DNA from: Phoronis australis
Lineage: Eukaryota; Phoronida; Phoronidae
Length of the DNA stretch: 62,000 nt
NCBI GenBank assembly: GCA_002633005.1
Contig: NMRA01000159.1
Span: 577,520-639,519, forward strand
Direction: 5' to 3'
In this document: one piece after another, positions 46,504-57,680 of the stretch
How positions within the stretch are numbered: position 1 is the first letter of the stretch
Layout of the letters: every line of letters begins with the position of its first letter
Notes under the pieces: model-generated
The model's input: only the letters and a program-made list of their open reading frames with translations
What the model was told of the DNA's origin: nothing
The model's database searches: none
Translations under genes and position numbers: made by a program

Positions 46504-47395
46504 CTGCAAAAGAAAATAAACCACGCATTTTGATTAAAGGACGACAACAAGTCAATATCAATTAAATAAATGTTGGTAGTACGCAGTTAAACAACACAAA
46601 AGCATTGTTTTGTGACAAGGCAGGTGAGCAAATAATCTCCCCAATTAAACAATCAAAGGGAAATCTAAAATTGATTAAAAGTCTCAAAATAAAAATAAAA
46701 TAATTTCCAATATTGCAAGCAAGGTGAGGTCACCACAGGTGGTTCTAAGGGGCTCGATAATCAGCGGTAAATATTTCCCAAATTTATTGTTTTATCGGAA
46801 TCACGATATAACCACTTTTATGACATTGAAGCCACGTTTTCACACCCCAAAAATTGGCGATTTTGAACTTTGTATTTATTACTAGAACGAAAGCTATTGA
46901 ACTCTAATAGTTATTTGACATTGTTTAGAGATGATAATGAATTGATATTCAAATGTCTTGAAAAGAATCAGTGATTTGCCAGCCATATTTCGTAGCTCCA
47001 CTGTACTGATCCTCCCCAAAGGCCGTTTTGAACCTATGTTATTACACTACATCTTATCTGCCCCCCACTGCTAAGAGAATGAAACTTGCACTAAATACTG
47101 ACAGAGTATGGTTCTCTCATCATAAAATAAAAACATTGTCAAGTCAACACGTTAGTTGTGTATTCTGCCACCACTAGATAAGTATTTGAACTTTTTCGAG
47201 CTTTATTTCAACGATTCAGTGCGCCTTGGAATGAAGACGATCTACAACAAAGAGAAGGATAGCCTTCACTAAAATGCGAGGAAAATGAACGTAAAATTAA
47301 TAGGCATTAATCGCTGCAACGTAATGAAAATGCTGCTAAAACACTTAAATCTGATATCAATAGGAACCTTTCAAGTTTGTACTCGCACATTGCAA

Positions 47396-47757
47396 TGATT
47401 ACTAGGAAGCCTCTGAAGGCTCACAGTGGGGGCTCTTTTTCAAAGCAGGAAGAAATATACAATGTATATACAAAGTATATACAATGTTGCTATGCTCACA
47501 CTTGGTTGATAGCATTGTAAAAGTCTTGGTCTACACCAATTTCTTATTAAAAATGCTCACTACAGAAGGCTGTTTTGTAAACTTAGATGTGAAAACCTTG
47601 GTCTATGCATTTTTTTGTAAAAAGAATCTGTGTGTTTGGGGGGATTGCTGGGGATGGGGGGTTACGCGTCGGAATTATGGACGCCCTGGAATATTGGGCA
47701 CCTCATTTTGGACACCCTATTTTCGAAATCCTGGATGAAGGCCTGGTCACTACTGCT
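47396..47757 (-). mobile_element. Element family copy B, inverted, truncated
   Basis: Reverse complement of the left third of copy A: it reads leftward from AAATCCTGGATGAAGGCCTG through the C-rich tract and the TTTACAAAA block to TTCCTAGTAAT. Confidence 0.75.
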
Positions 47758-48689
47758 AGTAATTACAGCATAATGTCACTAGGTTAGATTCATTGTTACT
47801 GCAAAAAGTATCTAAGAAGCAGATTATAACCACAGGCATCCTCAGCTTCTGATCGTCTCCAAAAAACACTATTGTATATGTATCTGTATGACTGTATATC
47901 ACATATGTATATTTATAACACTACAAAGTATGACACTCTGGACTAGAAATTCCATGGGTGCTTCACTTCAGCCGTCCATAGCAAACTCAAAACAGAGGTT
48001 CAACAAACCATGAGGAACTGTTCTTTCTCCCAATACCATTTACAGTGTCCTGCTCTACAGAGTTCGCAAGAAATTTATGGTCAAAGCGCAAAAATCTTCC
48101 CAAAAAGTCCGTCCGGAGCAACTCCCATGTCCCACACGAAGGGTACGGAATTAAACTTTATATACACATAGTGTACCTAATTATTGGACGGACCCTAATT
48201 ATCAGACATTACATAAAAGTTTACTTGAAGCATAATCTGAGATATAAATAACACCAATTTTTGTTCCGCTGTAATGCATTCAATGTCTGGCACTGTCTTG
48301 TTTTTTCTAGCATTGCCTAGTTTTGATTTCACCGAGAGAGGGTGCAATTTAGACCCCCAATTCTACCTAAAATGGACGATCGCATAAATCGGTTATAAAA
48401 GTAGAAAACAAAATCTTTTTCCACAATGAAATCACCTCATTGAACAGACAATAGGTCACTGTTTCATTTTTTCATGTTTTTAAACTCTAGTCAAACCCGG
48501 CGTGAGTCATATCAAGAAGGTAAAGATATACTAAAAACTTCACAGAGTTTGCACGTGCTTTAGTCGTCTGCACTGATTCATCGAAATGGTTTGGTGCTGT
48601 CATCAGATTTCATGTTATGGAAAATTTTGTTGCGAATGGAGCTGTGTTTTCACAGAATATACCTCAAAACACTCGAGCTGAAATTTGGC

Positions 48690-49157
48690 TACAAGTAGGC
48701 AACAGGGTGTCCAAAATGGGTTCTCAATATTCCAGGACATCCATGATTCCGACGCGTATCCACCCACCCCCAGCAATCCCCCAAACACACAGATTTTTTT
48801 ACAAAAAATGCATAGACCAAGGTTTTTGCATCTAAGTTTACAAAACAGCCTTCTGTAGTGAGGATTTTTACTAAAAAAACTGGGTAGACCAAGACTTTTA
48901 CAATGCTATCAATCAAGTGTGAGCATAGCAACATTGTATATTTTGTATATACTTTGTATATATACATTGTATATTTCTTCATGCTTTGAAAAAAGAGCCA
49001 CCACTGTGAGTCTTCATAGGCTTCCTAGTAACCATTACAACGTGTGTGTCCAAACTTGAAAGGTTCCTATTGACAGTGGGCATCCAAATGATACATTGGG
49101 CGTCCTTACCAGGGCGGCCATATTAGTGCCAGGACATACGCTGCATAAAGGCCTGGT
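48690..49157 (+). mobile_element. Element family copy C
   Basis: Same order as copy A but internally deleted. Starts near GGGTGTCCAAAATGGG and ends ATACGCTGCATAAAGGCCTG, directly against the foldback element at 49159. Confidence 0.75.
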
Positions 49158-49158
49158 T

Positions 49159-49626
49159 GGCAATGACCATCGCCTTTGTTGGCCCAACCAGAGGTGATGC
49201 AGCTCCTATAGGCATTCTATACGCTGGAAGCTCTTCAGCGAATTATGCCTCGCACCGACCAAAACATCAAAGTCACATTGTTTTTTTTCCTTTTGCGCAT
49301 AGAGGAACACCTTAGGAGGTTGTCAATGTATTTAATTCCTTCCAATTCGAACAAATACTCCCGTTATCAAACAATTTTGGGAACTGTACGAGTCACTGCT
49401 CGAACAAAAAGTTCGATAACGGAAGTATTTGTTCGAGTTGGAAGGAATTAAACACACCGACAACCTCCTAAGGTGTCCCTCTATGCGCAAAAGGTATTTA
49501 TAACAAAGTGACTTTCATGCTTTAGCCAATGCGAGGCATAATTTGCCGAAAAGCTTCTGGCGTATGGAGCGCCTACAGGAGCTGCATCGCCTCTGGTCAG
49601 GCCAACAGAGGCGATGGTCATTGCCT
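49159..49626. mobile_element. Foldback element 1, 220-base arms
   Basis: Arms at about 49159-49378 and 49406-49626 are reverse complements, starting GGCAATGACCATCGCCT and passing through CATAGAGG and CACCTTAGGAGGTTGTC. The spacer is about 27 bases. A one-armed relative lies at 52545-52785. Confidence 0.85.
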
Positions 49627-50017
49627 AGGCTATAAGGTGCCCACGGCCATTACTTGGTTAGTCAGTTTTCCACGGCATGGCGTATGGGGAAACAGGGTGT
49701 TCGATATTTAGGTTCTCCGAAGGTTTGCTAGTTGTGTTTTTTAAAGATCAGTCAGAACATAAATGCGGCTTTCGGTGACAAGATATAGTAACAGAAAATT
49801 CCTTAAAGCCTTAAAGGTAAGTCTTTATTTCAGCAAACAATTTACAACAATCAGTAGTATTTTCAATTAAATATAATGCAGTGTGCCGATAATTAGGTCA
49901 ATTGACTGTAACTGTATCATAACAATGGTTGGTCTACATTAAAGATAAGGCTAAGCCTAAGGGAACTTAATTTGGTTACAAATAGTACAACTAGCACACC
50001 CAACAAATATTTTGGGT

Positions 50018-50808
50018 AATTGTTTACAATATGATGACATTGACTTATACACATGATTTTGGTATCGTTCGATTCCTTGCAACGTTATCTTTTCAAAAAT
50101 GCACAGAATTTTTTCTTACCCCGTTCCCTTAATATTTTATCGTGAAATTTCTGCTCGCACTATTTCCAGGTACGCGGTAGTGATACCGCCATGTTGAATG
50201 GAAGGAGTCACCTGGTGGTCAAAAACTGAACTAATCTACCGACTCCTGCAGATCGTCGCTTATGATAAGGTCAATTTGACCGAGACCCGTCCATCCCTCT
50301 CCCGAGTTGCGGTCCCAAGGGTTCGAATTTGACCCTGCAAGGGTTCGAATTTGACCCTGGTACGCATTTACTAGCACGAAGTGCGCGAAAAAAGCAGGAT
50401 ATGTTTTTTAGGTCCATATTGGTGAAAACGGTAGCATTTCAGACAATTTCGTGAAAAATGGTCAACTGGTCACAATTATAAAAAATTGGAAAAGGTGAAA
50501 TGCTGCTACTTTTTGCTCTACATTATGTCAGGAAAACTTTAGCGAGAATCTCGCGCGGACAAACACCATTCGAATTGATGATGCTGTTTCATTCATTAAC
50601 AACAGGTGTCACTGTAATCTTGAGTTGCGCTAACATGGTGGTATCAACCGGGAAATAGTGCGAACCAAAATTCGACGATAAAATACGGAGGAAACGCGGT
50701 AGGGGATGCATTCATATATTTTTGAAAAGATAATGTTGCGTCGTTGCGAGGAATCGAAAGATAGTAAAATCATGTGTGTAGGTCAACGTCGTCATATTGT
50801 AAACAATT
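50018..50808. mobile_element. Foldback element 2, about 177-base arms
   Basis: Arms at 50018-50195 and 50633-50808 pair from AATTGTTTACAATATGA to GATACCGCCATG. The 440-base centre contains a direct duplication of AAGGGTTCGAATTTGACCCT. No coding frame in it is convincing. Confidence 0.82.
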
Positions 50809-51338
50809 GCCATATTTTGTACTATACTGGGAATTTCTTCTGATTGATGTCCACTTGGCCAGAATCAGGGAAATTTTTCGATGGACCCTCAGCTCTGGGC
50901 TGAGTATGGCCATGGGCAGTGGTGTTGTGTCCCGTGTCTGTGACTGTGACCAGGTGACTACTGTGACAATTCACGAAGTTAAACGCCCAGAACCACAGGG
51001 TACGTCTACGAAACTACCGAAAAATCTGAATCTCAATTTAGTAGCTTACCTTATCCCGATTTAGGAATTCGTCACGAGAAAGGAAAGGCAACAAACGTCA
51101 ATAACCTTAGTTTTTATTTACAAAAGAAAAATGGCCAAGTCTCGTTAAGTTATGCTTAACGAGAAATGCTCTCGGAAAAATATTAAAGTTAAACAGAAAT
51201 TAAATTCTCAAATACGAGTAATTTTGTAAAAAAAATTGCCTGCAAGAAACTTCTGTCTTTATTTATGAATTAACATAAAAAATAAATTACATTATAAGAC
51301 AGTGACATCTGGTGGGATTTTACCGAATTTAGCGGAAG

Positions 51339-51383
51339 ATGGCGGACCTTGTGGGTCTGCTATCGTTTTTCTTCTTACTTTTG
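51339..51383 (+). CDS. SELENOF: SELENOF exon 1: signal peptide
   Basis: Fifteen codons from the ATG in AAGATGGCGG (good Kozak context): MADLVGLLSFFFLLL. Donor GTAAGG, phase 0. Too short for an ORF scan, but it supplies the hydrophobic leader that exon 2 lacks. Confidence 0.92.
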
Positions 51384-54300
51384 GTAAGGTCATGGGCGTT
51401 CACGGTAATTTAGTCGTCACGACGTCGCAATTTTTGCTTCAGTACTTATTGGGTGTCGTATTTTTTGTTTGATTCATGTGTGAAGTTTCCATTTTGACGG
51501 TAAAATGGAATCAGTTTCCATCAGTCCCAGTCTGTATGCCACGTAATTCTAGCTAGCAATCGTAAACATTTGACTTTAATGACTTGTTGAAAACTGTGTC
51601 GACACCGAGACATTAACGTGAGAGGCGAGCATCCAAACTGATTGGTTAAGCAATAGTTGCTGCTTGGCTAGCGGCTTGGAGAGACATTATCGGACTCAGT
51701 CCCACCTAGAACTTAATCTAAGTTTACAAAAACAGCTCTGTACTTGTAGTGAGCTCTTTACTAAAAAAGCTGTGTGGATCAAGACCTTTGTGTCTAAATT
51801 TACAAATACAGCCAAATGGCTTACCAAACAGGTATTGCAGATATTAAAGATACTGGTTGAACGATGGGGGCAAATTGCTGATTATGAAGTCTATCATACC
51901 ATCTTAACTAGACTTATATTCTGTACAATGAGTCGCAAAAGCTGCAGTTACCAACACAAGAAAAGTGCACAGATTGTTTATATTTTGGCAACAGGTGTCA
52001 CTGCTGCTCGATATTGAGACGCACATAGAAAAGCATGAAACGGGCGCAAACTCAAAACATTTTAATGGGGATATTCTTGTGACTAGTACGTCATATTATT
52101 AAAATAATGACATTTATTTCGCTTTTATTTTTTTAAAAAAAGATGAAAAACATGATACTACAGCTCTGAAACACCAGTTTGGAGTTGACCAAGGTGGGTG
52201 TCCCTGTATAAAGTACTGAATAGCAGTGAGATATAAGACCACTGAAACCACAAGGTGCTAATGATTGACAGGTCTATAAATACCTTGGGAACATTTTATA
52301 CACATTGTATATTTATTTCCAAGTTGAAAGGCACAACTTCTCTTTCTTTAACTGGGGAGCCCTAGTAATCTTACAATGTGGGTGTCCAAACCAGAAATCC
52401 TGATTGGCAGGGTCTCCAAATGATACATTGGGCATCCTTGCCAAGGCATCCAGATTAGTGCTAGTGTGTCCAAATGGACGCCCTAGCACTAATCCAGGAC
52501 GTACGCTGCATGAAGGCCTGATCCCACCTAGACCCTGCAGTGACCACCGTCTCTGACTCGAGCTGGCCAGTAAAGACGATGTAGCTCCTATAGGAGCTTC
52601 ATCCGCTGAAAGCTTGTCGGTGAATTATGGCTCACACCAACTAAAACGTCAAAGTCACGTTGTTACAAATACCTTCTGTGCATAGAAGGACACCTTAGGA
52701 GGTCGTGGACGTCTTTAATTGCTTCCAACTCAAACAACTACTGCCATTATCAAACTGTTCCTTCGAGCAATCTCTCATTCAGTTCCCAATATCAGAAACT
52801 GGCCATTTTCGCGCTGGGCACCCCAGGGGATATGACGTCATACCACCTGCCGTGCGCAGTGTTAAAAATGGCCAGCTTCCGATTTTGTGAACTGAACGAA
52901 GGACTGCTTGAAGAAAAAGTTTGTTGGGGGAGGAACAGAGTTGGACGAGTAAGAGAGTGAATGTATACGTACAGAGGAGGAATTTGAAGAGGTACACAGA
53001 AGAGTGAGAATGAAGTTCGGTACGACCTGGATCTGGCATCCTCGTATTTCATTTGACAACCTGGGATTTTCGCCAAGTCGCCAAATGCAACTTGGCATTA
53101 CCCCAAGCGTCAAGCGCTACTCGTATTCCGTGCCTTAGGGCAATTTTGTTTGAAAGTGGGCAAGTCTCAACAGATCTTGTCATGTACTCAGTCATTTACC
53201 CGGCCTATATGTCTTTTCAGGTGTACCTGGGCGACTGTGAAAAGTTTAGCGAGGAAACATGCCGCAATATGGGTTTTACCACCAGCCTTGTCTGTAGCAC
53301 CTGTCAACAGCTGAAAACGTTCAACCTCGAAAGTCTTGTGGACAATTGCGCTAGCTGTTGCAATGACGATGGCACAGAGGCAGACAATCAGGCAGTGAGT
53401 CCAGCACGACGTGCAATGAACATGTCCTCTGTCAAAAACAACTTTCGATTGAGAGTTCTCACTGTAATAGAACTGGTCCTGACTGTCTTGTTGCTTATTT
53501 GAAGTGGAAGTGATTTCAGGATTTGGTATTGCTTAACATCCTGTCTGATTGAGTTTGCTGCACCGATCATTGTTTTGAGCAAAATGAGGTTTCACCTTAT
53601 CGCTGAAATCACTTCTCGTCAGAATAAGCCACAAGTTAACACTGGTCCAATTTTATAGTGTTAATAATGGCCTCATTCTAGTGTCAAATTTTTTTGATGG
53701 ATGGTGGATTCACAGTAGCTTAAAGGAAAATTGTTTTAAAGGTGACATCTATTGTTCTCGTCGTCAGCTCGGAAGCATCATTCATGGCTTTTATTTCAGA
53801 AACTTACTCAACACCTCAGTGTTTTGCTATTTCTGCTTAACCCTTATCCTGCTGAGCCTCTATTCAGACTACTTTCTCTGTGTGCTGAGCTAAGTAGGTC
53901 ATCACTACTGCTGTACACTAAGCTGTTATGAAGGTCACCCAGACTAATAACCTAACAATTTTAAATTGGAAATTTGAAGGAGAAATGTTAATTTCACAGA
54001 AAAGAATCCAACATAAAAGTTGTCCAGAATTTAATGGAAATTTTCACCATATGTAAATCTTTACCATAGCCTTAGTGAAAGTAAACTGATCCACTGTCAT
54101 CCTCTCATGTCTGGCTCCAGCCCGGCAGCCATATAATGAAACTGTGTCTACACTTGCATAAACCTGCCAATATCTCCCAAACTGGTAGCTCACGTATCTA
54201 AACAAAATGTAGGGTCTCACAATTTTTGTATGAAAATTGCAAGTGTCCTGGGGTGAGTGCACTCAATCTAATGATCCGCCGCATCTTATAATAGTTGATT

Positions 54301-55985
54301 GAGTACACCCAAGGCATTGTAATAGGATAATTGGCATGTCGGCTGACTTCCCCTGGCGCAGGATAAGGGTTAAGACTGCCTCTTGTGTCAATAGAAATAC
54401 AGTAAAGCTCACCCAAGTCGAATCTCCTATTATCTCCAACACATTTTTGTTTCTAGTTTGTGTACTTAGTCAGATTTACCTAACTCCGACAACATCTCAT
54501 TAGGTAAGATCCAACTTGGGCAAGTTTCACTGTATGCCTCAGATTCAATTTGGACAGTTTGATTCGGGAAGTTGTGTTTCTGTATTTCTAATCTTGATGT
54601 TTAATATCTCCAAGGGAAGCGTTTCCTCCTGCACATGATGACTTCATGTGCACTTGATGACCTCATGTGCACCTGATGACTTCATGTGCACTTGATGACC
54701 TCATGTCGTGCACTTAATGACCTCATGTCATGTGCACCTGATGACCTCCCGTAATATGAACTCGACCTCATTTCATGTCTGACGCTCATTATTTACTTTC
54801 CTCTTGCAGTTATTCCCTTATGCACAGCTGGTCGTGTGCAGATGAAAATTGGGAAGGTTTCCGCAAGTCCAAGGTAGGCGATGTCTTGTTGAAACATAAC
54901 ACCAATGTGCTGTGTTGGTTCAGATTAATATCCGGGAGTTTTGAAGAGGAAAGCAACCATTTTTATGTTGCTTTTAAATACTGAAAAATATTAATCTAGG
55001 AAAGGTATTTTTTCCACCCGCATGCATATTGTCCTCATTTCTCTTTGGATGCTAGACATCCGCTGCTATGTGTCCTGAACCACTTGTAGGACCTTAATGA
55101 GATTTGAAAGATGTGATCTTGGCAACAAATGACGATGAGTTTCGGGCTGATCCCACTATCCTAACATTTGTTCCTCCCTATCACTACTTCAAACCCTCAG
55201 GCCTCAACCCCAGCCTGTCCGTTGTTAAAAATGGGTGCTTGAATTTCGATTGGTTACCCACAGGAGCGGGCAAGTAATATTGAACTGCCTAAATTCCATC
55301 ATTGATTGTAAGAGTAGATTTTTTCCCGAAACTTGGTTCACTGAGGCAACATCAGTCTCTTACAAGTACAGGTTATTATAAAAACAGCCTTGACCTATGA
55401 CATGACAACACACTGAAAGTCGTTCAAAAAAAGCTTTTATGTTATGGTTAGTATGATACAACATTCATAAGTCAGCTGTAAATGGAGTAAATTCAAACAG
55501 CTACCATGCATTTCCGAAAATGGATGCCCTTGTCAAATATTTTAAGTTCACCAGTTTTCAACCAAGCCGTTTCTGGACTTCTGTTTTGGTAATTGAGCTG
55601 CCGACAAGACAAATTCTCTATAATAGCTCACATTTAAAGCTGATTACTGAAGGATGATGCTTCGACCAATTATGCAAGTTCCCGAAAGATAATGATCATC
55701 TCTTGTATCTGGGCTGTATGCGATTCACACATATTAACAGTCTGGGTTGCTCTTTTTTCATTCGTATCGCAGTTGGAATGGTTCAATGTCTTCTCAATAT
55801 TTTCAGCTTTTGTCAATGGCGACCGTTCGAAGCAGTTCCCTGGTCTAACTGTAAAGTACCAGCGTGGAGCTGACCCAGTGATTCACCTTCAAGACGAGAA
55901 CCGCGTCACGGTGGAAACACTCGGAGTTGACAAATGGAACACAGACTCGCTGGAAGCCTTCTTCCATGAACGCCTGAGAAAGTAG
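51339..55985 (+). CDS. SELENOF: SELENOF, 15 kDa selenoprotein, four exons, in-frame Sec codon
   Basis: ER-lumen selenoprotein that binds the folding sensor UGGT and is thought to act as a thiol-disulfide oxidoreductase on misfolded glycoproteins (established knowledge). Joined exons 51339-51383, 53221-53394, 54810-54873 and 55807-55985 give 153 residues, against 165 in human. Order: signal peptide (1 to about 19); cysteine-rich UGGT-binding domain (21-62) with TC, VCSTC and NCASCC motifs; thioredoxin-like domain (74-153). The redox motif is C83-R84-U85, with TGA at 54843-54845 as selenocysteine; it is followed by KLGRFPQVQAF and later KWNTDS, both family hallmarks. A SECIS element in the 3' UTR confirms decoding. 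The motif is CRU instead of the usual CGU. The gene diverges from MEGF8. Confidence 0.97.
51690..52535 (+). mobile_element. Element family copy D, in SELENOF intron 1
   Basis: Shares TTTACAAAAACAGC, ATACAGCCAA-TGGCTTACCA, TGATACATTGGGC and CGCTGCATGAAGGCCTGA with copy A. Longer and more diverged than C. Confidence 0.7.
52545..52785 (+). mobile_element. Single-arm copy of foldback element 1
   Basis: Follows the left arm of 49159-49378 block by block (AGCTCCTATAGGAGCTTCAT, CACCTTAGGAGGTCGT, TTCCAACTCAAACAA). As at 49157, it sits immediately after the right end of an element-family copy. Confidence 0.75.
53221..53394 (+). CDS. SELENOF: SELENOF exon 2: UGGT-binding cysteine-rich domain
   Basis: Residues 16-73. 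Seven cysteines (21, 29, 40, 43, 58, 61, 62); the last six align with the six of vertebrate SELENOF and the one at 21 is extra. Acceptor TTTTCAG, donor GTGAGT, phase 0 both sides. Confidence 0.96.
54632..54749. repeat. 17-bp tandem repeat in SELENOF intron 2
   Basis: About seven copies of TGATGACCTCATGTGCAC and its T/C variants, ending about 60 bases before the selenocysteine exon. Confidence 0.9.
54810..54873 (+). CDS. SELENOF: SELENOF exon 3: selenocysteine exon
   Basis: Residues 74-94 plus one base. Reads LFPYAQLVVCR, TGA (Sec85), KLGRFPQVQ. Acceptor CTTGCAG, donor GTAGGC. The exon is only 64 nt and would be missed by any gene finder that treats TGA as stop. Confidence 0.96.
55807..55985 (+). 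CDS. SELENOF: SELENOF exon 4: C-terminal thioredoxin-like part and stop
   Basis: Starts AFVNGDRSKQFPGLTVKY and ends with the stop TAG at 55983-55985 after HERLRK. Vertebrate genes split this part in two; here it is one exon running into the 3' UTR. No KDEL-type signal, as usual for this protein, which is held in the ER through UGGT. Confidence 0.96.
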
Positions 55986-56796
55986 ATTGAGTGGTGGCAA
56001 CTGTGTTTATATCTCAGCGTCACTTGACATAACCTGCTCAATTGAATTTCATTTTTATCAGTGTACTTAATTACACAAAAGTTTTCTGGTATCCGAACAA
56101 AAAATATTCGCCAAAATTTTCATATTCCCGCTTTTCTAAAGCTCTGCATTTTGGTTAACACTGGTCAAAGTTCTCATTGTGTGTTGATAATGTAGTAGAA
56201 TTCTCTTCGGTGTTTTGTTGAAAATTTCCACAAATTAAAATTTCACTGTTCGGCCAATATTTTACTGTAAAGTGAAGAAACTTCACCATGCCTATGGTTA
56301 CTACAATAAAGGTAAGATGCCATAGCTTTCTGAATTCATACCTATTTAAAATGTGCTGAGTGAGTTTGTACAAAGTAAATTTTTAGCAAATATACCCAAG
56401 CAGGTATTTGGGAAACATTGCATAGTTGACCCTTAATTTTGTCTGCTGATGAACAGGGGATGTACATCGATCTTCAAATTACATTTTCAATAATATATCA
56501 AATAAATGGTGAATGTTATGAGACAGTATTGAGAAAAACGTCCTTGGAATTTTCCATGTAAATGTTGGCTACAGTGTTGATACCATGGGGAGTTCTTTGC
56601 TGCCAAACATGCAGGGAATAGTCATGTAGTTGCATTTAGGTGAAAAACGTTTAAATTTTTGTTCGAAACCCCGAGTGGCGCATCTTTATTTAACTCACGA
56701 TCCCACCAGGTGTGTCAGTACTAGATTCTCACCGTGGATGTGTTGAGTTTCTAACCTTTAATTCAATTGAGCATCTGTATGTGTGTGGCTATGCTA

Positions 56797-56859
56797 TTGG
56801 CGTTGTATGATGGTTTGACGTGAAACCTTATGGTGCGTGTAACCTGATGTCCCTGTCAA
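56797..56859 (+). promoter_or_regulatory. SECIS element, type 2 (form 2)
   Basis: Lies 0.8 kb into the SELENOF 3' UTR. Core: ATGA at 56807-56810 and TGAT at 56845-56848 (the non-Watson-Crick quartet). Helix II pairs GGTT with AACC and ACGTG with GCGTG-type partners. Unpaired AA at 56823-56824 is 12 bases after ATGA, the standard spacing. An extra small stem ACC-TTAT-GGT above it makes it form 2. Helix I: TTGGCG (56797-56802) with TGTCAA (56854-56859), then an internal loop. It recruits SBP2 so that the UGA is read as Sec. Confidence 0.92.
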
Positions 56860-56923
56860 GTTGGCTAGCTAGGGTATATGCCATGTGTCTACTTCTGTAC
56901 AGTTTTGTGGCAATTAAACGAAA

Positions 56924-56929
56924 AATAAA
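56924..56929 (+). terminator. SELENOF poly(A) signal
   Basis: AATAAA, 65 bases after the SECIS, preceded by ATTAAA at 56913-56918. Cleavage is expected about 15-30 bases later, so the mRNA ends near 56950. Confidence 0.7.
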
Positions 56930-56999
56930 TATCTTATTTATACAGTGTTCATTTCACCTTTTCCGTGTGAAAAGTGCAAATTCACAACAGGGTTTGATA

Positions 57000-57680
57000 A
57001 TTCACTTGGTTGTCACACAATGTGATGGACAAGCAGGAATGTGATTATGCAGTTTTTCACTTAATTAAGATTGACTTTCTTTAATTATGACAGTTTGTCA
57101 CATATAGGTGGCAACATCTGGAGATCGGTAAATGTTTGAAAAAAGGTAGCCAGAGTCTTTGAATAGCAATATAGATTCCACATTTATTTTTGGGCAATGA
57201 AGTATGCTGGGTTATATTAATATCTCTGGATAGAATTCGAATGATAGGTACTCTGAATTACGACATGTCGAATTCAACTCTCATCTTTCAAGGAATTAGA
57301 AAAACGAATTTGTACGTTTGATCGATTTTCAAAAGGTTGGGTCGCTAATAGTTTTCTGTTTTGAGTCTTGGTAGTGGTGGACATGTTATTGGGCTCCACT
57401 AGTGCCCGGTTATCCTATAAGCTACAGCTCAGGGCTCGTTCAAAACGGGGGCTGCACCTCGCAAAATCGGGTTTAAAAACAAATTTTGTTTAGGAGTTTG
57501 ATATGATTAGTTGCAGTTTATAACAAAAACTCGCTGCATTTTAGAACAATAATATTTCGTGATTTTCTGTACTGTTAATTTAATTTTGTTTTTGCGGGAG
57601 CTTTGTAAATTGTACATGTGATCAACGAAGGAGCAAAGGTGTGCGTGCGTGGTAACGTTAGGGGTAATAATCATCATACA
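57000..57680. other. Interval after SELENOF
   Basis: AT-rich sequence without a convincing exon, repeat array or inverted repeat. Confidence 0.5.

Larger units (their letters stand above)
46504..51338. other. Interval between MEGF8 exon 1 and SELENOF
   Basis: Contains the MEGF8 5' UTR intron and probably its promoter. Half of it is repeats (copies B and C and the two foldback elements). A minus-strand donor GTAAGC at 51045-51049 could end a non-coding MEGF8 first exon within 300 bases of the SELENOF start. No TATA box was recognised on either strand. Confidence 0.5.

Noticed and set aside
50774-51064. Plus-strand ORF of 96 codons ending near a GTACGT donor just before SELENOF
   Set aside because: Its first half lies in the arm of foldback element 2. 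The second half (around MAMGSGVVSRVCDCDQ) looks slightly protein-like, but there is no matching acceptor or family.
51664-52017. Plus-strand ORF of 117 codons
   Set aside because: Coincides with element-family copy D; related copies do not keep the frame.
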